The notes: generated by a model not told the origin, from the sequence alone. Positions 6,269 to 12,011 are shown, numbered from the stretch's first letter. The stretch is 12,011 bases of DNA from an uncultured Oscillospiraceae bacterium (GCA_900552225.1 URYX01000039.1:1-12011), one strand, 5' to 3'. Translations and numbers: made by a program.

Positions 6269-7366
6269 ATGTGGACTACCGATTCATCCGCCGCTCCCCA
6301 GATGCAGCAGCGCCTTTGGGAAAAGCAGCGCCTGCGCCGTCAGGCCGGGAAGGGCGCTGCGGCCGCGCTGTGCCTGTTCGGCATGGAGTTTCTGCTCTCC
6401 GCCGCGCAGGACGTGCTCCGCACCCTGTTTCCCGCCTTCTGGGAACGCTTTGCGGAAGCTCTGTCCGGCAGCATCTATCTCTATCTGGCCTATTATGCCG
6501 TCATCTACCTTCTGAGCATGGGGGTGCCCGTACTGATCGGCTGCCTTCTGCTGCGCGGTCAGCTGCGCATCCCGCACGCACGCACCAACCCCGGCCTGGG
6601 CTGCGCGCTGGTGGCCGGCGGAATGGCCCTGTGCATCGGCGCCAATCTCATCACGAACTACATTTTGAACTATCTGCAGGCCATCGGCATCGTACCGAAC
6701 GAGTCTCCCGTGCTTCAGGACGGCAGCGTGGGAGCCATGCTGCTCAATCTGCTGATTATCGCCGTGTTCCCGGCGATTCTTGAGGAGCTGCTGTTCCGCG
6801 GCGTCGTACTGAGCGCACTGCGCCCTGCCGGCGACCGCATTGCCGTCGGTGTATCGGCGCTGATGTTCGGGCTGATGCACACCACGCTGTATCAGATTCC
6901 GTTTGCCTTCCTGCTCGGCCTGGTGTTCGGATACGTTGTAGTCCGCACCGGCAATATCCGTATTGCCATGGCGCTGCATTTCTGCAACAACGCGATGTCG
7001 GTGCTGGCGGAATATGCCACCTGGAATTTCGGAGAAAATGCGCAGTCCGTCTTTTATAACGTGCTGTTCGCCTGTGTGGCTCTCGCCGGGAGCGTTGCCC
7101 TGTGTGTGCTGATCTTTCAAAAACGGCCGGAGGTGGCCCCTCTCGGAGAACGTCCGCTGTCGCCGCTTTCCTCCTCGGAACGCCGGCGTGCCGTATGGTG
7201 CTCTCCGTGGATGATTGTCTTTACGGTCGCCACCCTGCTGATGACCATGACCAATCTCACCCTGCAGCAGCCGGAGCCCTCGGAGCCGTCGGATGTCCCG
7301 TCCGTCAGCAGCACCGCTCCGAGCGGCAGCGGAGAGCGGCTGCAGCTCATCGGGTGGAATTCATGA
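6269..7366 (+). CDS. CPBP-family intramembrane metalloprotease (Abi/CAAX protease-like)
   Basis: 365 residues with about eight hydrophobic segments. All three CPBP motifs are present: EELLFR (E172, E173, R177), FGLMH (F200, H204) and HFCNN (H237, N241), in the correct order and within membrane segments. In the family these bind a metal and cleave substrates in or near the membrane. Bacterial members act in CAAX-like processing, bacteriocin immunity or regulated proteolysis; which applies here is unknown. After the catalytic core come a further helix, a charged linker (about 284-310), another helix (about 313-332) and a Ser/Pro-rich tail. The extra helix and tail are an addition to the minimal core. 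An AGGAGG site lies 10 nt upstream. The gene overlaps tadA by 4 nt (ATGA). Confidence 0.88.
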   Translation: MWTTDSSAAPQMQQRLWEKQRLRRQAGKGAAAALCLFGMEFLLSAAQDVLRTLFPAFWERFAEALSGSIYLYLAYYAVIYLLSMGVPVLIGCLLLRGQLRIPHARTNPGLGCALVAGGMALCIGANLITNYILNYLQAIGIVPNESPVLQDGSVGAMLLNLLIIAVFPAILEELLFRGVVLSALRPAGDRIAVGVSALMFGLMHTTLYQIPFAFLLGLVFGYVVVRTGNIRIAMALHFCNNAMSVLAEYATWNFGENAQSVFYNVLFACVALAGSVALCVLIFQKRPEVAPLGERPLSPLSSSERRRAVWCSPWMIVFTVATLLMTMTNLTLQQPEPSEPSDVPSVSSTAPSGSGERLQLIGWNS

Positions 7367-7827
7367 ACGAGGAGTGGATGCGTCAGGCACTGGCGCTGGC
7401 CGCCGAAGCCGCCGCAGAGGGCGAGGTCCCAGTGGGGGCAGTAGTTGTGCAAAACGGCGTTGTCATCGGCCGCGGGCGCAACCGGCGCGAAACGGCCCGC
7501 AACGCCCTTGCCCACGCCGAGCTGGAGGCCATCGACGAGGCCTGCCGGACGCTGCACGGCTGGCGTCTGTTCGGCTGTGATTTATACGTGACGCTGGAGC
7601 CCTGTCCCATGTGCACCGGGGCCATCATCAATGCCCGCCTCGACCACGTCTATTTCGGGGCCTATGATCCGAAGGCAGGCTCCTGCGGCTCACTGATCTC
7701 GCTCTTTGACCTGCCCTATAACCACAAGCCGCTCTGCACGGGCGGCATCCTCGAGGACGAATGTGCCTCCCTCCTTTCCCGTTTTTTCGCGCAGCTTCGT
7801 CAAAAGAAGGCAAAAGGCACCCCTTGA
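7363..7827 (+). CDS. tadA: tRNA-specific adenosine deaminase TadA
   Basis: 154 residues, normal family length. The zinc-dependent deaminase motifs are intact: H51-A52-E53 (HAELEA) with the catalytic Glu, and P80-C81-P82-M83-C84 (EPCPMCTGAI) for zinc. The N-terminal EVPVGAVVV and the YDPKAGSCGSL region are typical of TadA. It converts adenosine 34 to inosine in the anticodon of tRNA-Arg(ACG) in the cytoplasm and is normally essential. The ATG overlaps the protease stop codon (ATGA), with GGTGGA 4 nt upstream as a modest ribosome site, so translation is probably coupled. In many Firmicutes tadA neighbours the SRP RNA and dnaX; I saw neither here. The stop codon lies inside the loop of the terminator that follows. 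Confidence 0.97.
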   Translation: MNEEWMRQALALAAEAAAEGEVPVGAVVVQNGVVIGRGRNRRETARNALAHAELEAIDEACRTLHGWRLFGCDLYVTLEPCPMCTGAIINARLDHVYFGAYDPKAGSCGSLISLFDLPYNHKPLCTGGILEDECASLLSRFFAQLRQKKAKGTP

Positions 7828-7843
7828 ACCGGGGTGCCTTTTT
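7812..7843 (+). terminator. Rho-independent terminator of the tadA operon, overlapping the end of tadA
   Basis: A 12-bp perfect stem AAAAGGCACCCC / GGGGTGCCTTTT has a 7-nt loop (7824-7830). Flanking A and T runs are part of the stem, so it could also act on the minus strand. The last tadA codons form the left arm and the TGA sits in the loop. Confidence 0.9.
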
Positions 7844-7920
7844 GGGTATGCTATAGGTATACGGCAGAGGACACGGGATTTTCCGCATCCGCTGCGATCA
7901 ACAGGAGAGGACGGTATACC

Positions 7921-8157
7921 ATGAAACGAACGATACGCGGGCAGGAATACGACACGGAGACCGCAGCTTTGCTCGGCAAAATCAGTGCGGGCTTCTACGG
8001 CGATCCGACCGGTTATGAGGAGCGCCTGTACCAAACGCCGGAGGGATATTATTTTCTCTACGGCATCGGCGGAGAGAATTCTCCCTATCCCTCCGAAAAG
8101 CTGACCTGCCTGTCCAAGGCGCGCGCAGCCGCCTGGCTGGAGAGTCATTCCTCATAA
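7921..8157 (+). CDS. Small conserved-looking protein of unknown function (78 aa)
   Basis: The ATG at 7921 follows an AGGAGAGGA site; an upstream in-frame ATG lies in the terminator region and is rejected. The sequence has MKRTIRGQEYDTETA at the start, then LYQTPEGYYFLYGIGGENS, then a C-terminal LSKARAAAWLESH. I recall related small Firmicutes proteins with this layout (YDT-TA, LY-T--G-YFL-G-GG, then A--W at the end), some on integrative elements. None that I know has an assigned function. There is no signal peptide or membrane segment; it is probably cytoplasmic. It stands between two terminators and so is likely its own unit. A weak promoter (TTGAAC 7824-7829, 17 bp, TATGCT 7847-7852) may overlap the tadA terminator. 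Confidence 0.75.
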   Translation: MKRTIRGQEYDTETAALLGKISAGFYGDPTGYEERLYQTPEGYYFLYGIGGENSPYPSEKLTCLSKARAAAWLESHSS

Positions 8158-8168
8158 AATGCCGGGAG

Positions 8169-8210
8169 CCGTCCGTTGCCGCCGCAGGCGGCTCCGGGCG
8201 GTTTGTGTGT
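8169..8210 (+). terminator. Terminator after the 78-aa gene
   Basis: A long interrupted hairpin: CCGTCC (8169-8174) pairs with GGGCGG (8196-8201), and inside it GCCGCC (8178-8183) pairs with GGCGGC (8187-8192) around a GCA loop. TTTGTGTGT follows. It directly abuts the next promoter. Confidence 0.75.
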
Positions 8211-8239
8211 TTGACAATGTTCTTCCTCTGTGCTATACT
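8211..8239 (+). promoter_or_regulatory. Strong sigma-A promoter of the DUF4430-ECF pair
   Basis: TTGACA (8211-8216), a 17-bp spacer and TATACT (8234-8239), with a TG one base before the -10 (TGCTATACT). Transcription would start near 8246, leaving a leader of about 43 nt before the ATG at 8289. Confidence 0.9.
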
Positions 8240-8246
8240 GGAAAGA

Positions 8247-8270
8247 CTCCGGACAACCCGGAGAATTTTT
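8247..8270 (+). promoter_or_regulatory. Leader hairpin followed by a T run, possible attenuator
   Basis: CTCCGG (8247-8252) pairs with CCGGAG (8258-8263) around ACAAC, followed by AATTTTT. The hairpin starts at the predicted transcript 5' end. It could be a weak intrinsic terminator within the leader, or a 5' stabilising hairpin. I see no known riboswitch core; the leader is too short for cobalamin or TPP types. Confidence 0.45.
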
Positions 8271-8288
8271 AGCAGAGGAAGTGCTTTC

Positions 8289-8705
8289 ATGTCTACACTC
8301 AAGTCCAAACGTTCCATTCTGATTACAGCCGGCGTGCTGATCGTGCTGCTGGCTATCTCTCTGACCCTGTATTTCACCCTGCGTCCCGCACCCGAAACTG
8401 GCAGCAAAACGCTGACCATCTGTGTAGTGGACAACAATGCCGCCGAAAAGAGCTACACCGTACATACCGATGCCGCCTATCTGCGCGGTGCGATGGAGGA
8501 GACCAAAGGCCTCACCTTCTCCGGCAGTGAATCCGAGTACGGAATGATGGTGGATACCGTCAACGGTCTGCGTGCCGATTATACCCTGGACGGCGCCTAT
8601 TGGGCTTTTTATGTCGGTGAGGAGTACTGCCAGTACGGCATCGATTCTCAGCCGGTGGCGGACGGCGAAAGCTATCGCATCGTATATACTCCCGCCGAAG
8701 GATGA
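8289..8705 (+). CDS. Exported membrane-anchored DUF4430-domain protein
   Basis: 138 residues. The start at 8289 has AGAGGAAG about 10 nt upstream; an earlier in-frame ATG at 8205 lies before the promoter and cannot be used. An uncleaved anchor (about residues 9-31) follows MSTLKSKRS. The rest matches DUF4430, a domain related to the C-terminal domain of transcobalamin-type proteins: LTICVVDNN, KSYTVHTDAAYLRGAMEE, then GLRADYTLDGAYWAFYVGEEY, and YRIVYTP at the end. It overlaps the ECF S-component gene by 4 nt (ATGA), so the pair is co-translated. The likely role is an extracellular substrate-capturing partner of the transporter. A corrinoid-type ligand is suggested by the fold, not shown. Confidence 0.85.
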   Translation: MSTLKSKRSILITAGVLIVLLAISLTLYFTLRPAPETGSKTLTICVVDNNAAEKSYTVHTDAAYLRGAMEETKGLTFSGSESEYGMMVDTVNGLRADYTLDGAYWAFYVGEEYCQYGIDSQPVADGESYRIVYTPAEG

Positions 8706-9208
8706 AGCGGCGCTCTCTGTCGCTCCGCGATATCGCGTTGGTCGGCACCATGACCGCCGTGCTGGAGGCGGGGAAAATCGCGCTGACGGCACTGCCGAAC
8801 ATCGAGGTGGTCACCCTTCTTCTGATTCTGTATACGCTCTACCTGCCCCGGCAGGTGCCCTTTGTCATTCCGCTGTTTGTGGTGATCGAAGGGCTGCGGT
8901 ACGGCTTCGGACTGTGGTGGTTTGCCTACCTGTACGTGTGGCCGCTGCTTGCACTGGCTGTCCGGCTATGCCGCTCCCAAAAGGGGGTCTGGTTTTGGAG
9001 CCTGTTTTCCGCAATCTACGGCCTGCTGTTCGGGGCCCTCTGTGCTCCCGTCACCTGGGTGGTCAGCGGCTTGCCCGCCGCCATCGGATGGTGGGTCGCC
9101 GGCATTCCCTTTGATCTGCTGCACTGCGGCGGAAATTTTCTGCTGTGTCTATTGCTGTTCACACCGCTGAGCCGCGCCTTCTCCCGCCTGACGGCACTGC
9201 AGCCATAG
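8702..9208 (+). CDS. ECF transporter S component
   Basis: 168 residues with about five to six hydrophobic segments, the size of S components. The sequence MTAVLEAGKIALTALPNIEV, TLLLILYTL, then IEGLRYGFGLWW, and AGIPFDLLHCGGNF fits a family of ECF S proteins often found beside DUF4430 genes in gut Firmicutes. S components bind a vitamin or similar micronutrient in the membrane and work with the shared EcfA1A2T module, which is not encoded here and would be elsewhere in the genome (group II arrangement). The substrate is not readable from the sequence; the DUF4430 partner makes a corrinoid one guess. Coupled by ATGA to the upstream gene; the palindrome at 9226-9264 follows 17 nt after the stop. 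Confidence 0.88.
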   Translation: MKRRSLSLRDIALVGTMTAVLEAGKIALTALPNIEVVTLLLILYTLYLPRQVPFVIPLFVVIEGLRYGFGLWWFAYLYVWPLLALAVRLCRSQKGVWFWSLFSAIYGLLFGALCAPVTWVVSGLPAAIGWWVAGIPFDLLHCGGNFLLCLLLFTPLSRAFSRLTALQP

Positions 9209-9225
9209 CAGCTTCTTTCATCCAA

Positions 9226-9264
9226 AAGGCTCCGTCCGATATGTTATACATCGGACGGAGCCTT
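9226..9264. terminator. 15-bp palindrome after the ECF gene; copy 1 of a repeated hairpin
   Basis: AAGGCTCCGTCCGAT pairs perfectly with ATCGGACGGAGCCTT around a 9-nt loop. On the plus strand only two Ts end the stem, so plus-strand termination is plausible but not ideal. On the minus strand CCTTTT follows, so it could stop readthrough from the flippase gene. The same hairpin recurs at 9504-9539. Confidence 0.75.
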
Positions 9265-9358
9265 AGACTATCAAAAAAGGCCGCAGGCCGCAAAAGCAAC
9301 ATAAATTCCGAGAAAGAACTACAAGGTCCCGAATCCTTGATTATTTATCCAAAATGCT

Positions 9359-9377
9359 GTTGGCCCGTGGGGCCAAC
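9359..9377 (+). terminator. Hairpin with T-rich tail within the element
   Basis: GTTGGCCC pairs with GGGCCAAC around GTG, followed by GCTTTTGCTTT. It resembles a plus-strand terminator and could be the true end of the ECF transcript if the first palindrome leaks. Confidence 0.55.
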
Positions 9378-9395
9378 GCTTTTGCTTTCTGCGTC

Positions 9396-9437
9396 GTGCG
9401 CCTCTTGCCGTATCCATATACGTCGACAGAGGCGCAC
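9396..9437. repeat. Two-part inverted repeat
   Basis: GTGCGCCTCT (9396-9405) pairs with AGAGGCGCAC (9428-9437), and CGTAT (9409-9413) pairs with ATACG (9418-9422) inside it. No T run follows, so it is structural or protein-binding rather than a terminator. Confidence 0.65.
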
Positions 9438-9472
9438 TCCTTGTCCCTGCAGCCTTTCAGACAGCCTCCGAA

Positions 9473-9499
9473 CGTGTCAAAAATATGATTTTTGACACG
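9473..9499. repeat. Perfect 12-bp inverted repeat
   Basis: CGTGTCAAAAAT and ATTTTTGACACG flank ATG. The symmetric A/T core gives T-rich arms on both strands. It could be an operator-like palindrome. Confidence 0.7.
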
Positions 9500-9503
9500 C
9501 TCA

Positions 9504-9539
9504 GGCTCCGTCCGCTGTGTATACATCGGACGGAGCCTT
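9504..9539 (+). terminator. Copy 2 of the repeated palindrome, with plus-strand T run
   Basis: GGCTCCGTCCG (9504-9514) pairs with CGGACGGAGCC (9527-9537), followed by TTTGTCTTTTTG. This is a good plus-strand terminator shape, though it lies 300 bp after the ECF gene. On the minus strand it lies about 40 bp after the flippase stop. Confidence 0.65.
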
Positions 9540-9579
9540 TGTCTTTTTGCTCTTGCCCGCCTGTACGGGCCGTTTCTGA

Positions 9580-10893
9580 CTACAACAGCGGTGTTTTGGT
9601 CACCTTAGACAGCGCAAACAGAAACCCGCCGTATACCGCCACACCGACGCAAACCGTCAGTGCAAAGCGCGGCAAGGTGTCCGCATAAACCAAACGGCAC
9701 GCCGCATACAGCGCGGCCGATGCCAGCAGTGCCTTGCCGATCTGCCACGGATGCGGAATCACCCGAAGCCCGGCACTGCGCATCCCGATCCACGCCGTCA
9801 GAGCAAGCTGCGTCAGATAGGCCAGCATCAGCGCCACGGCAGCGCCCTCAATGCCCAGGCGCGGAATCAACAGGAGATTGAGCCCTACGTTCAGCAGCGA
9901 CACAATCAGCAAAATGATATTGTACAGTCCCGTGCGCCGCGACAGGTCAATCAGATAGGAAAAATTGACATTGAGCATCTGAAACAGCGAGCCGAGACAG
10001 AGCCACAGCATCATCGTCGGTGCATAGTCGAAATTGTTGCCGCTCATCAGCCGGATCAGCGTCGGTCCGGTCACACAAAGTCCGATCGTGGCCGGAAGCC
10101 CGAACTCCACGCCGAAATGAAACGCCTTCTGCAGATAGCGGGACACCTGTTCTTTATTGCCCTGGTTCCAAAACTTGGCCACATAGGGGAAGATTGTGTA
10201 CGCCAGCACGGCGTTTACAAAAAACGCCCGCGAAATCAGGGAGGCATAAAACCCGTAGGTCGCTGCGTCCCCCATGTTTTTCAGGTGGTTAATCATAAAC
10301 CGTCCGATAGAATTGTTGACCCAGTTCATGACCACATACGGCATCAGCGGCAGGGCATAGCGGTAATATTCCTGCAGCGGCGCAAAATGCAGCCGCAGCC
10401 TTATCCCGTGAAAATCCCAGATGATGCACAAAAACGAGGAAAGGCAGACCACACTCTCCACCAGCAGGTACAGCCGCAGCACGTTATGCAGCGACACCAT
10501 CTGCGGCATCAGCTGCAGTAAAAAGAAGCTGAGAGTGGTCAGAACACAACGCAGGATAATAAACACATTGGATTTCTTCTGATGCTCAGTCGATTGGTAC
10601 AGTGACTGATTCAGCAGCGACAGAGCCAGCACCACAAAATACAGCGCCATCAGCAGGTAGAAAATAGGGATCGCGTTGTTGCCGGGTACTTCCCGCAGGT
10701 AGCTGATGATGACTAGCCCAATATACAGCAGCAGGGTGGCGCGGGTCAGGTTTTTCCGGCTTTGGTATTTCGGCTTGTAGGGGATAAACGCGTGGATAAA
10801 CCACACAAATATAAATGTGATCAGATTATTGATGATGCCATACACCATGTTTCCAAAGAAATGCGATGTAAAAAACTGAATGATCGCTGTCAT
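9580..10893 (-). CDS. Polysaccharide flippase-like polytopic membrane protein with atypical N-terminus
   Basis: 437 residues, about 12 hydrophobic segments. From about residue 170 on it reads like a Wzx/MVF-type flippase of the MATE superfamily: YYRYALPLMPYVVMNWVNNSIGRFMI, GFYASLI, VAKFWNQGNKEQVSRYLQKA, then a late NVGLNLLLIPRLGIEGAAVA near 345-365, the most typical motif. Such proteins move lipid-linked sugars across the membrane. The first 90 residues lack the usual opening helix pair of the family (with a PLYTRYLSP-like motif) and instead read NNLITFIFVWFIHAFIPYKP, then YQSRKNLTRATLLLYIGLVI. That resembles the membrane sensor part of AgrC-like kinases. GAGGAG about 8 nt ahead fixes the start, 28 nt after the LytTR regulator stop. 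No other cell-surface polysaccharide genes are in the window. Confidence 0.8.
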   Translation of the reverse strand: MTAIIQFFTSHFFGNMVYGIINNLITFIFVWFIHAFIPYKPKYQSRKNLTRATLLLYIGLVIISYLREVPGNNAIPIFYLLMALYFVVLALSLLNQSLYQSTEHQKKSNVFIILRCVLTTLSFFLLQLMPQMVSLHNVLRLYLLVESVVCLSSFLCIIWDFHGIRLRLHFAPLQEYYRYALPLMPYVVMNWVNNSIGRFMINHLKNMGDAATYGFYASLISRAFFVNAVLAYTIFPYVAKFWNQGNKEQVSRYLQKAFHFGVEFGLPATIGLCVTGPTLIRLMSGNNFDYAPTMMLWLCLGSLFQMLNVNFSYLIDLSRRTGLYNIILLIVSLLNVGLNLLLIPRLGIEGAAVALMLAYLTQLALTAWIGMRSAGLRVIPHPWQIGKALLASAALYAACRLVYADTLPRFALTVCVGVAVYGGFLFALSKVTKTPLL

Positions 10894-10921
10894 GCTTCTC
10901 TCTCCTCAATTCCGTTCTCTC

Positions 10922-11635
10922 TCACAGCTCGATATGGAGGTATTTACGGAACTGCTCCCGCACGGCAGGGTAGTAGCCGTGGCTGATGGGCACCACCGTC
11001 CCGTCCTTCATCAGGAAGCTCTCCCGCCGAAACACCGCCGCATGGTCCAGGCTCACCGCAAAGCTGTTGTGGCACCGCAGAAAGGCCGGGCTCTCCAGCC
11101 GTTCCAGCAGCTCCTCCAGTCCCAGGGCGGTGGTCACGCACTGCCCGTCCGCCAGGTACAGCTTGGTCACCCGCAGCCGCCGCTCCATATAGAGGATTGT
11201 CTGTTTTTCCAGCACAAGCTGTTCGCCTTTCTGCGGCAGCACCAGTTGGCCGTTTTCGGCCTCGGCCAGTGCGGTCATCGCCTTTTGCAGCGCCAGCGGC
11301 AGGTGTTTCTCCATCGTCGGCCGGTACACATAGTAGGTGTGCCGGGTGGCATAGGCGTCGGGGGCATAGTCCAGGTATCCCGTCAGGTAGATGATCTGGC
11401 AGGTGGGCAGCAGCCGGTTCAGCGCTTCTCCCACCGCTATGCCGTTCATCTCTCCCAGCTCAATATCCAGCACCGCCAGCTGGTAGCGGCAGTTCTCCTC
11501 CCGCACCGCGCGCAGCAGTGCTTCCCCGCTTTCAAATGGCGCAATCAGCGCCTCCTCAGCAAAATATTCCCGCAGCCGGGCGGCGGTCGCTTCCCGCAGC
11601 TCTCTCTCATCATCGCATATCGCTATTTTTATCAT
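10922..11635 (-). CDS. LytTR-family response regulator (AgrA/VirR-like)
   Basis: 237 residues. The receiver domain (about 1-120) has D8, D9, the phosphate-accepting D57 in LAVLDIEL, and T85 in IIYLTGY. The position normally held by the conserved Lys (FVLK-P/S in this group) is R105 in YYVYRPT, which may alter signalling. The LytTR DNA-binding domain (about 135-235) shows ILYMERRLRV, FLRCHNSFAVSLDHAAVF and the GTVVPISHGY block. It would bind direct repeats near promoters when phosphorylated. GGAGG lies 7 nt before the ATG. The expected histidine kinase is absent: the next gene in the transcript is the flippase-like protein, which may hold remains of one. Confidence 0.93.
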   Translation of the reverse strand: MIKIAICDDERELREATAARLREYFAEEALIAPFESGEALLRAVREENCRYQLAVLDIELGEMNGIAVGEALNRLLPTCQIIYLTGYLDYAPDAYATRHTYYVYRPTMEKHLPLALQKAMTALAEAENGQLVLPQKGEQLVLEKQTILYMERRLRVTKLYLADGQCVTTALGLEELLERLESPAFLRCHNSFAVSLDHAAVFRRESFLMKDGTVVPISHGYYPAVREQFRKYLHIEL

Positions 11636-11660
11636 CCCGTCGCCTCCACTCTTTTGTCAA

Positions 11661-11689
11661 ATTATATCACACCTGTGCGAATTTTGGAA
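11661..11689 (-). promoter_or_regulatory. Extended -10 promoter of the LytTR-flippase operon
   Basis: On the minus strand TATAAT (11666-11661) is preceded by TGA, giving the extended form TGATATAAT. A weak -35 TTCCAA lies 17 bp upstream (11689-11684). The start of transcription would be about 20 nt before the ATG. No clear LytTR direct repeat is seen next to it. Confidence 0.75.
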
Positions 11690-11758
11690 GCAAATATGAC
11701 AGTATCTTACCTATTTATGCACGCTGTCCCAAAGGGTCTTTCCCCTGCACCCCTTCTG

Positions 11759-11767
11759 TGTTACAAT
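11759..11767 (+). promoter_or_regulatory. Extended -10 promoter for a rightward transcript
   Basis: TGTTACAAT gives TG one base before TACAAT (five of six). The -35 (TTTCCC, 11739-11744, 17-bp spacer) is poor. A start near 11774 is expected. It is divergent from the LytTR promoter about 100 bp away. Confidence 0.55.
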
Positions 11768-11773
11768 ACCCTT

Positions 11774-11942
11774 GATAAGGGGTAAGGGAGCGGAGAAGAA
11801 CGACTGGGCAGATGTCACCGCTCCGTTCCCATGCCGGCACCGCTTTCGGGCAGCGGGGCCGCCGCAGCCAAATTTAGAGAAAACATAGAAGATCGAAATC
11901 GGCAGAGCCTCATTTTTGGGGTTCTGCCGCTTTCGTTTTTTG
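11774..11942 (+). ncRNA. Candidate small RNA or attenuated leader
   Basis: Between the extended -10 at 11759-11767 and a strong terminator (11900-11942) lie about 170 nt with no real ORF (the longest is 21 codons). Two structures are visible: GGAGCGG (11787-11793) pairs with CCGCTCC (11818-11824), and CCGCT with AGCGG near 11841-11858, followed by an A-rich single-stranded stretch. The length and layout fit a small RNA, or a riboswitch/leader for a gene right of the window. I could not match it to the SRP, tmRNA, RNase P, T-box or 6S patterns I know. Class unknown. Confidence 0.4.
11900..11942 (+). terminator. Strong rho-independent terminator
   Basis: CGGCAGAGCC (11900-11909) pairs with GGTTCTGCCG (11920-11929) with one G-T pair, around a 10-nt loop, followed by CTTTCGTTTTTTG. 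Confidence 0.85.
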
Positions 11943-11955
11943 CGTTTTGGCCAAA

Positions 11956-11993
11956 CTTTTCTCCCGCCGCTTGGTCATTTCGGCGAAGAAAAG
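11956..11993. repeat. Inverted repeat after the terminator
   Basis: CTTTTCT (11956-11962) pairs with AGAAAAG (11987-11993), and CGCC inside pairs with GGCG. On the minus strand it has T-rich trailing bases and could end a gene entering from the right. Confidence 0.5.
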
Positions 11994-12011
11994 AACAGCC
12001 CTATTTCGTCC

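Larger units (their letters stand above)
9228..9539. repeat. Hairpin-dense noncoding element bounded by two copies of one palindrome
   Basis: The gap 9209-9579 has no credible gene. The two ends (9228-9264 and 9504-9539) are direct copies of one palindrome, differing at about three of 37 positions. Between them lie three more hairpins, at 9359-9377, 9396-9437 and 9473-9499. A 61-codon frame on the minus strand (9341-9526) covers these hairpins and is probably not a gene. The layout resembles a small palindromic repeat element or one terminator split by an insertion. Confidence 0.6.

Noticed and set aside
6284..7120. 278-codon minus-strand frame
   Set aside because: It is a shadow of the CPBP protease gene; its composition (Gln, His, Gly) is that of antisense translation.
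7844..8200. SRP RNA gene next to tadA
   Set aside because: The SRP core (GGAAGGAAGCAGC-like) is absent from this interval.
9341..9526. 61-codon minus-strand frame in the hairpin element
   Set aside because: It runs through several perfect inverted repeats and has no ribosome site, so it is more likely noncoding repeat DNA.
9751..10521. 256-codon plus-strand frame
   Set aside because: It is antisense to the flippase gene, with a Gln/His/Arg-rich product and no ribosome site.
10880..11785. 301-codon plus-strand frame
   Set aside because: It is a shadow of the LytTR regulator, whose receiver and DNA-binding motifs are clear on the minus strand.

Overview
The window looks like chromosome of a GC-rich gut clostridium, probably Oscillospiraceae/Ruminococcaceae (Gemmiger-, Subdoligranulum- or Faecalibacterium-like). 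The reasons are GC-rich coding sequence with strong AGGAGG ribosome sites and sigma-A promoters, and the gene types present: a DNRLRE/RHS giant surface protein, a DUF4430 plus ECF S-component pair, and a LytTR regulator. The assignment is inference from gene style; no marker gene is present.

Left part (1-4036, all minus strand). The 5' part of a large exported DNRLRE-domain protein, the usual head of WapA/RHS-type polymorphic toxins, runs off the left edge. Upstream of it is an AT-rich stretch of small genes unlike the GC-rich surroundings: an anchored 156-aa protein, an NTF2-fold immunity-like protein, an 84-aa Cys-rich protein and a two-helix membrane protein. Two different repeats of about 80 bp alternate between them in the order A (1757-1833), B (2952-3032), A' (3439-3516), B' (3957-4036). 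B and B' each carry a short ORF with a ribosome site just ahead of an immunity-like gene. I read this as an immunity-gene array built of repeat-bounded cassettes next to a polymorphic toxin. It is the most interesting part of the window.

Middle (4037-8157, plus strand). After about 330 bp with only a possible gene remnant, a good promoter starts a probable operon: an orphan OppA-like lipoprotein, a 56-aa single-helix membrane protein, a CPBP-family intramembrane protease and TadA (tRNA adenosine deaminase). It ends at a terminator that includes the tadA stop codon. A small unknown gene with its own terminator follows.

Right-middle (8211-9579). A consensus promoter and a leader hairpin precede an exported DUF4430 protein and an ECF transporter S component, joined by an ATGA overlap, probably a vitamin-uptake pair. 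About 370 bp of noncoding DNA follows, packed with five hairpins and bounded by two near-identical palindromes.

Right end (9580-12011). On the minus strand an extended -10 promoter drives a LytTR response regulator followed 28 nt later by a polytopic protein. Its C-terminal part looks like a polysaccharide flippase; its N-terminus does not and may derive from an AgrC-like sensor kinase. The last 250 bp hold an extended -10 promoter, a structured stretch and a strong terminator on the plus strand, so either a small RNA of about 170 nt or an attenuated leader.
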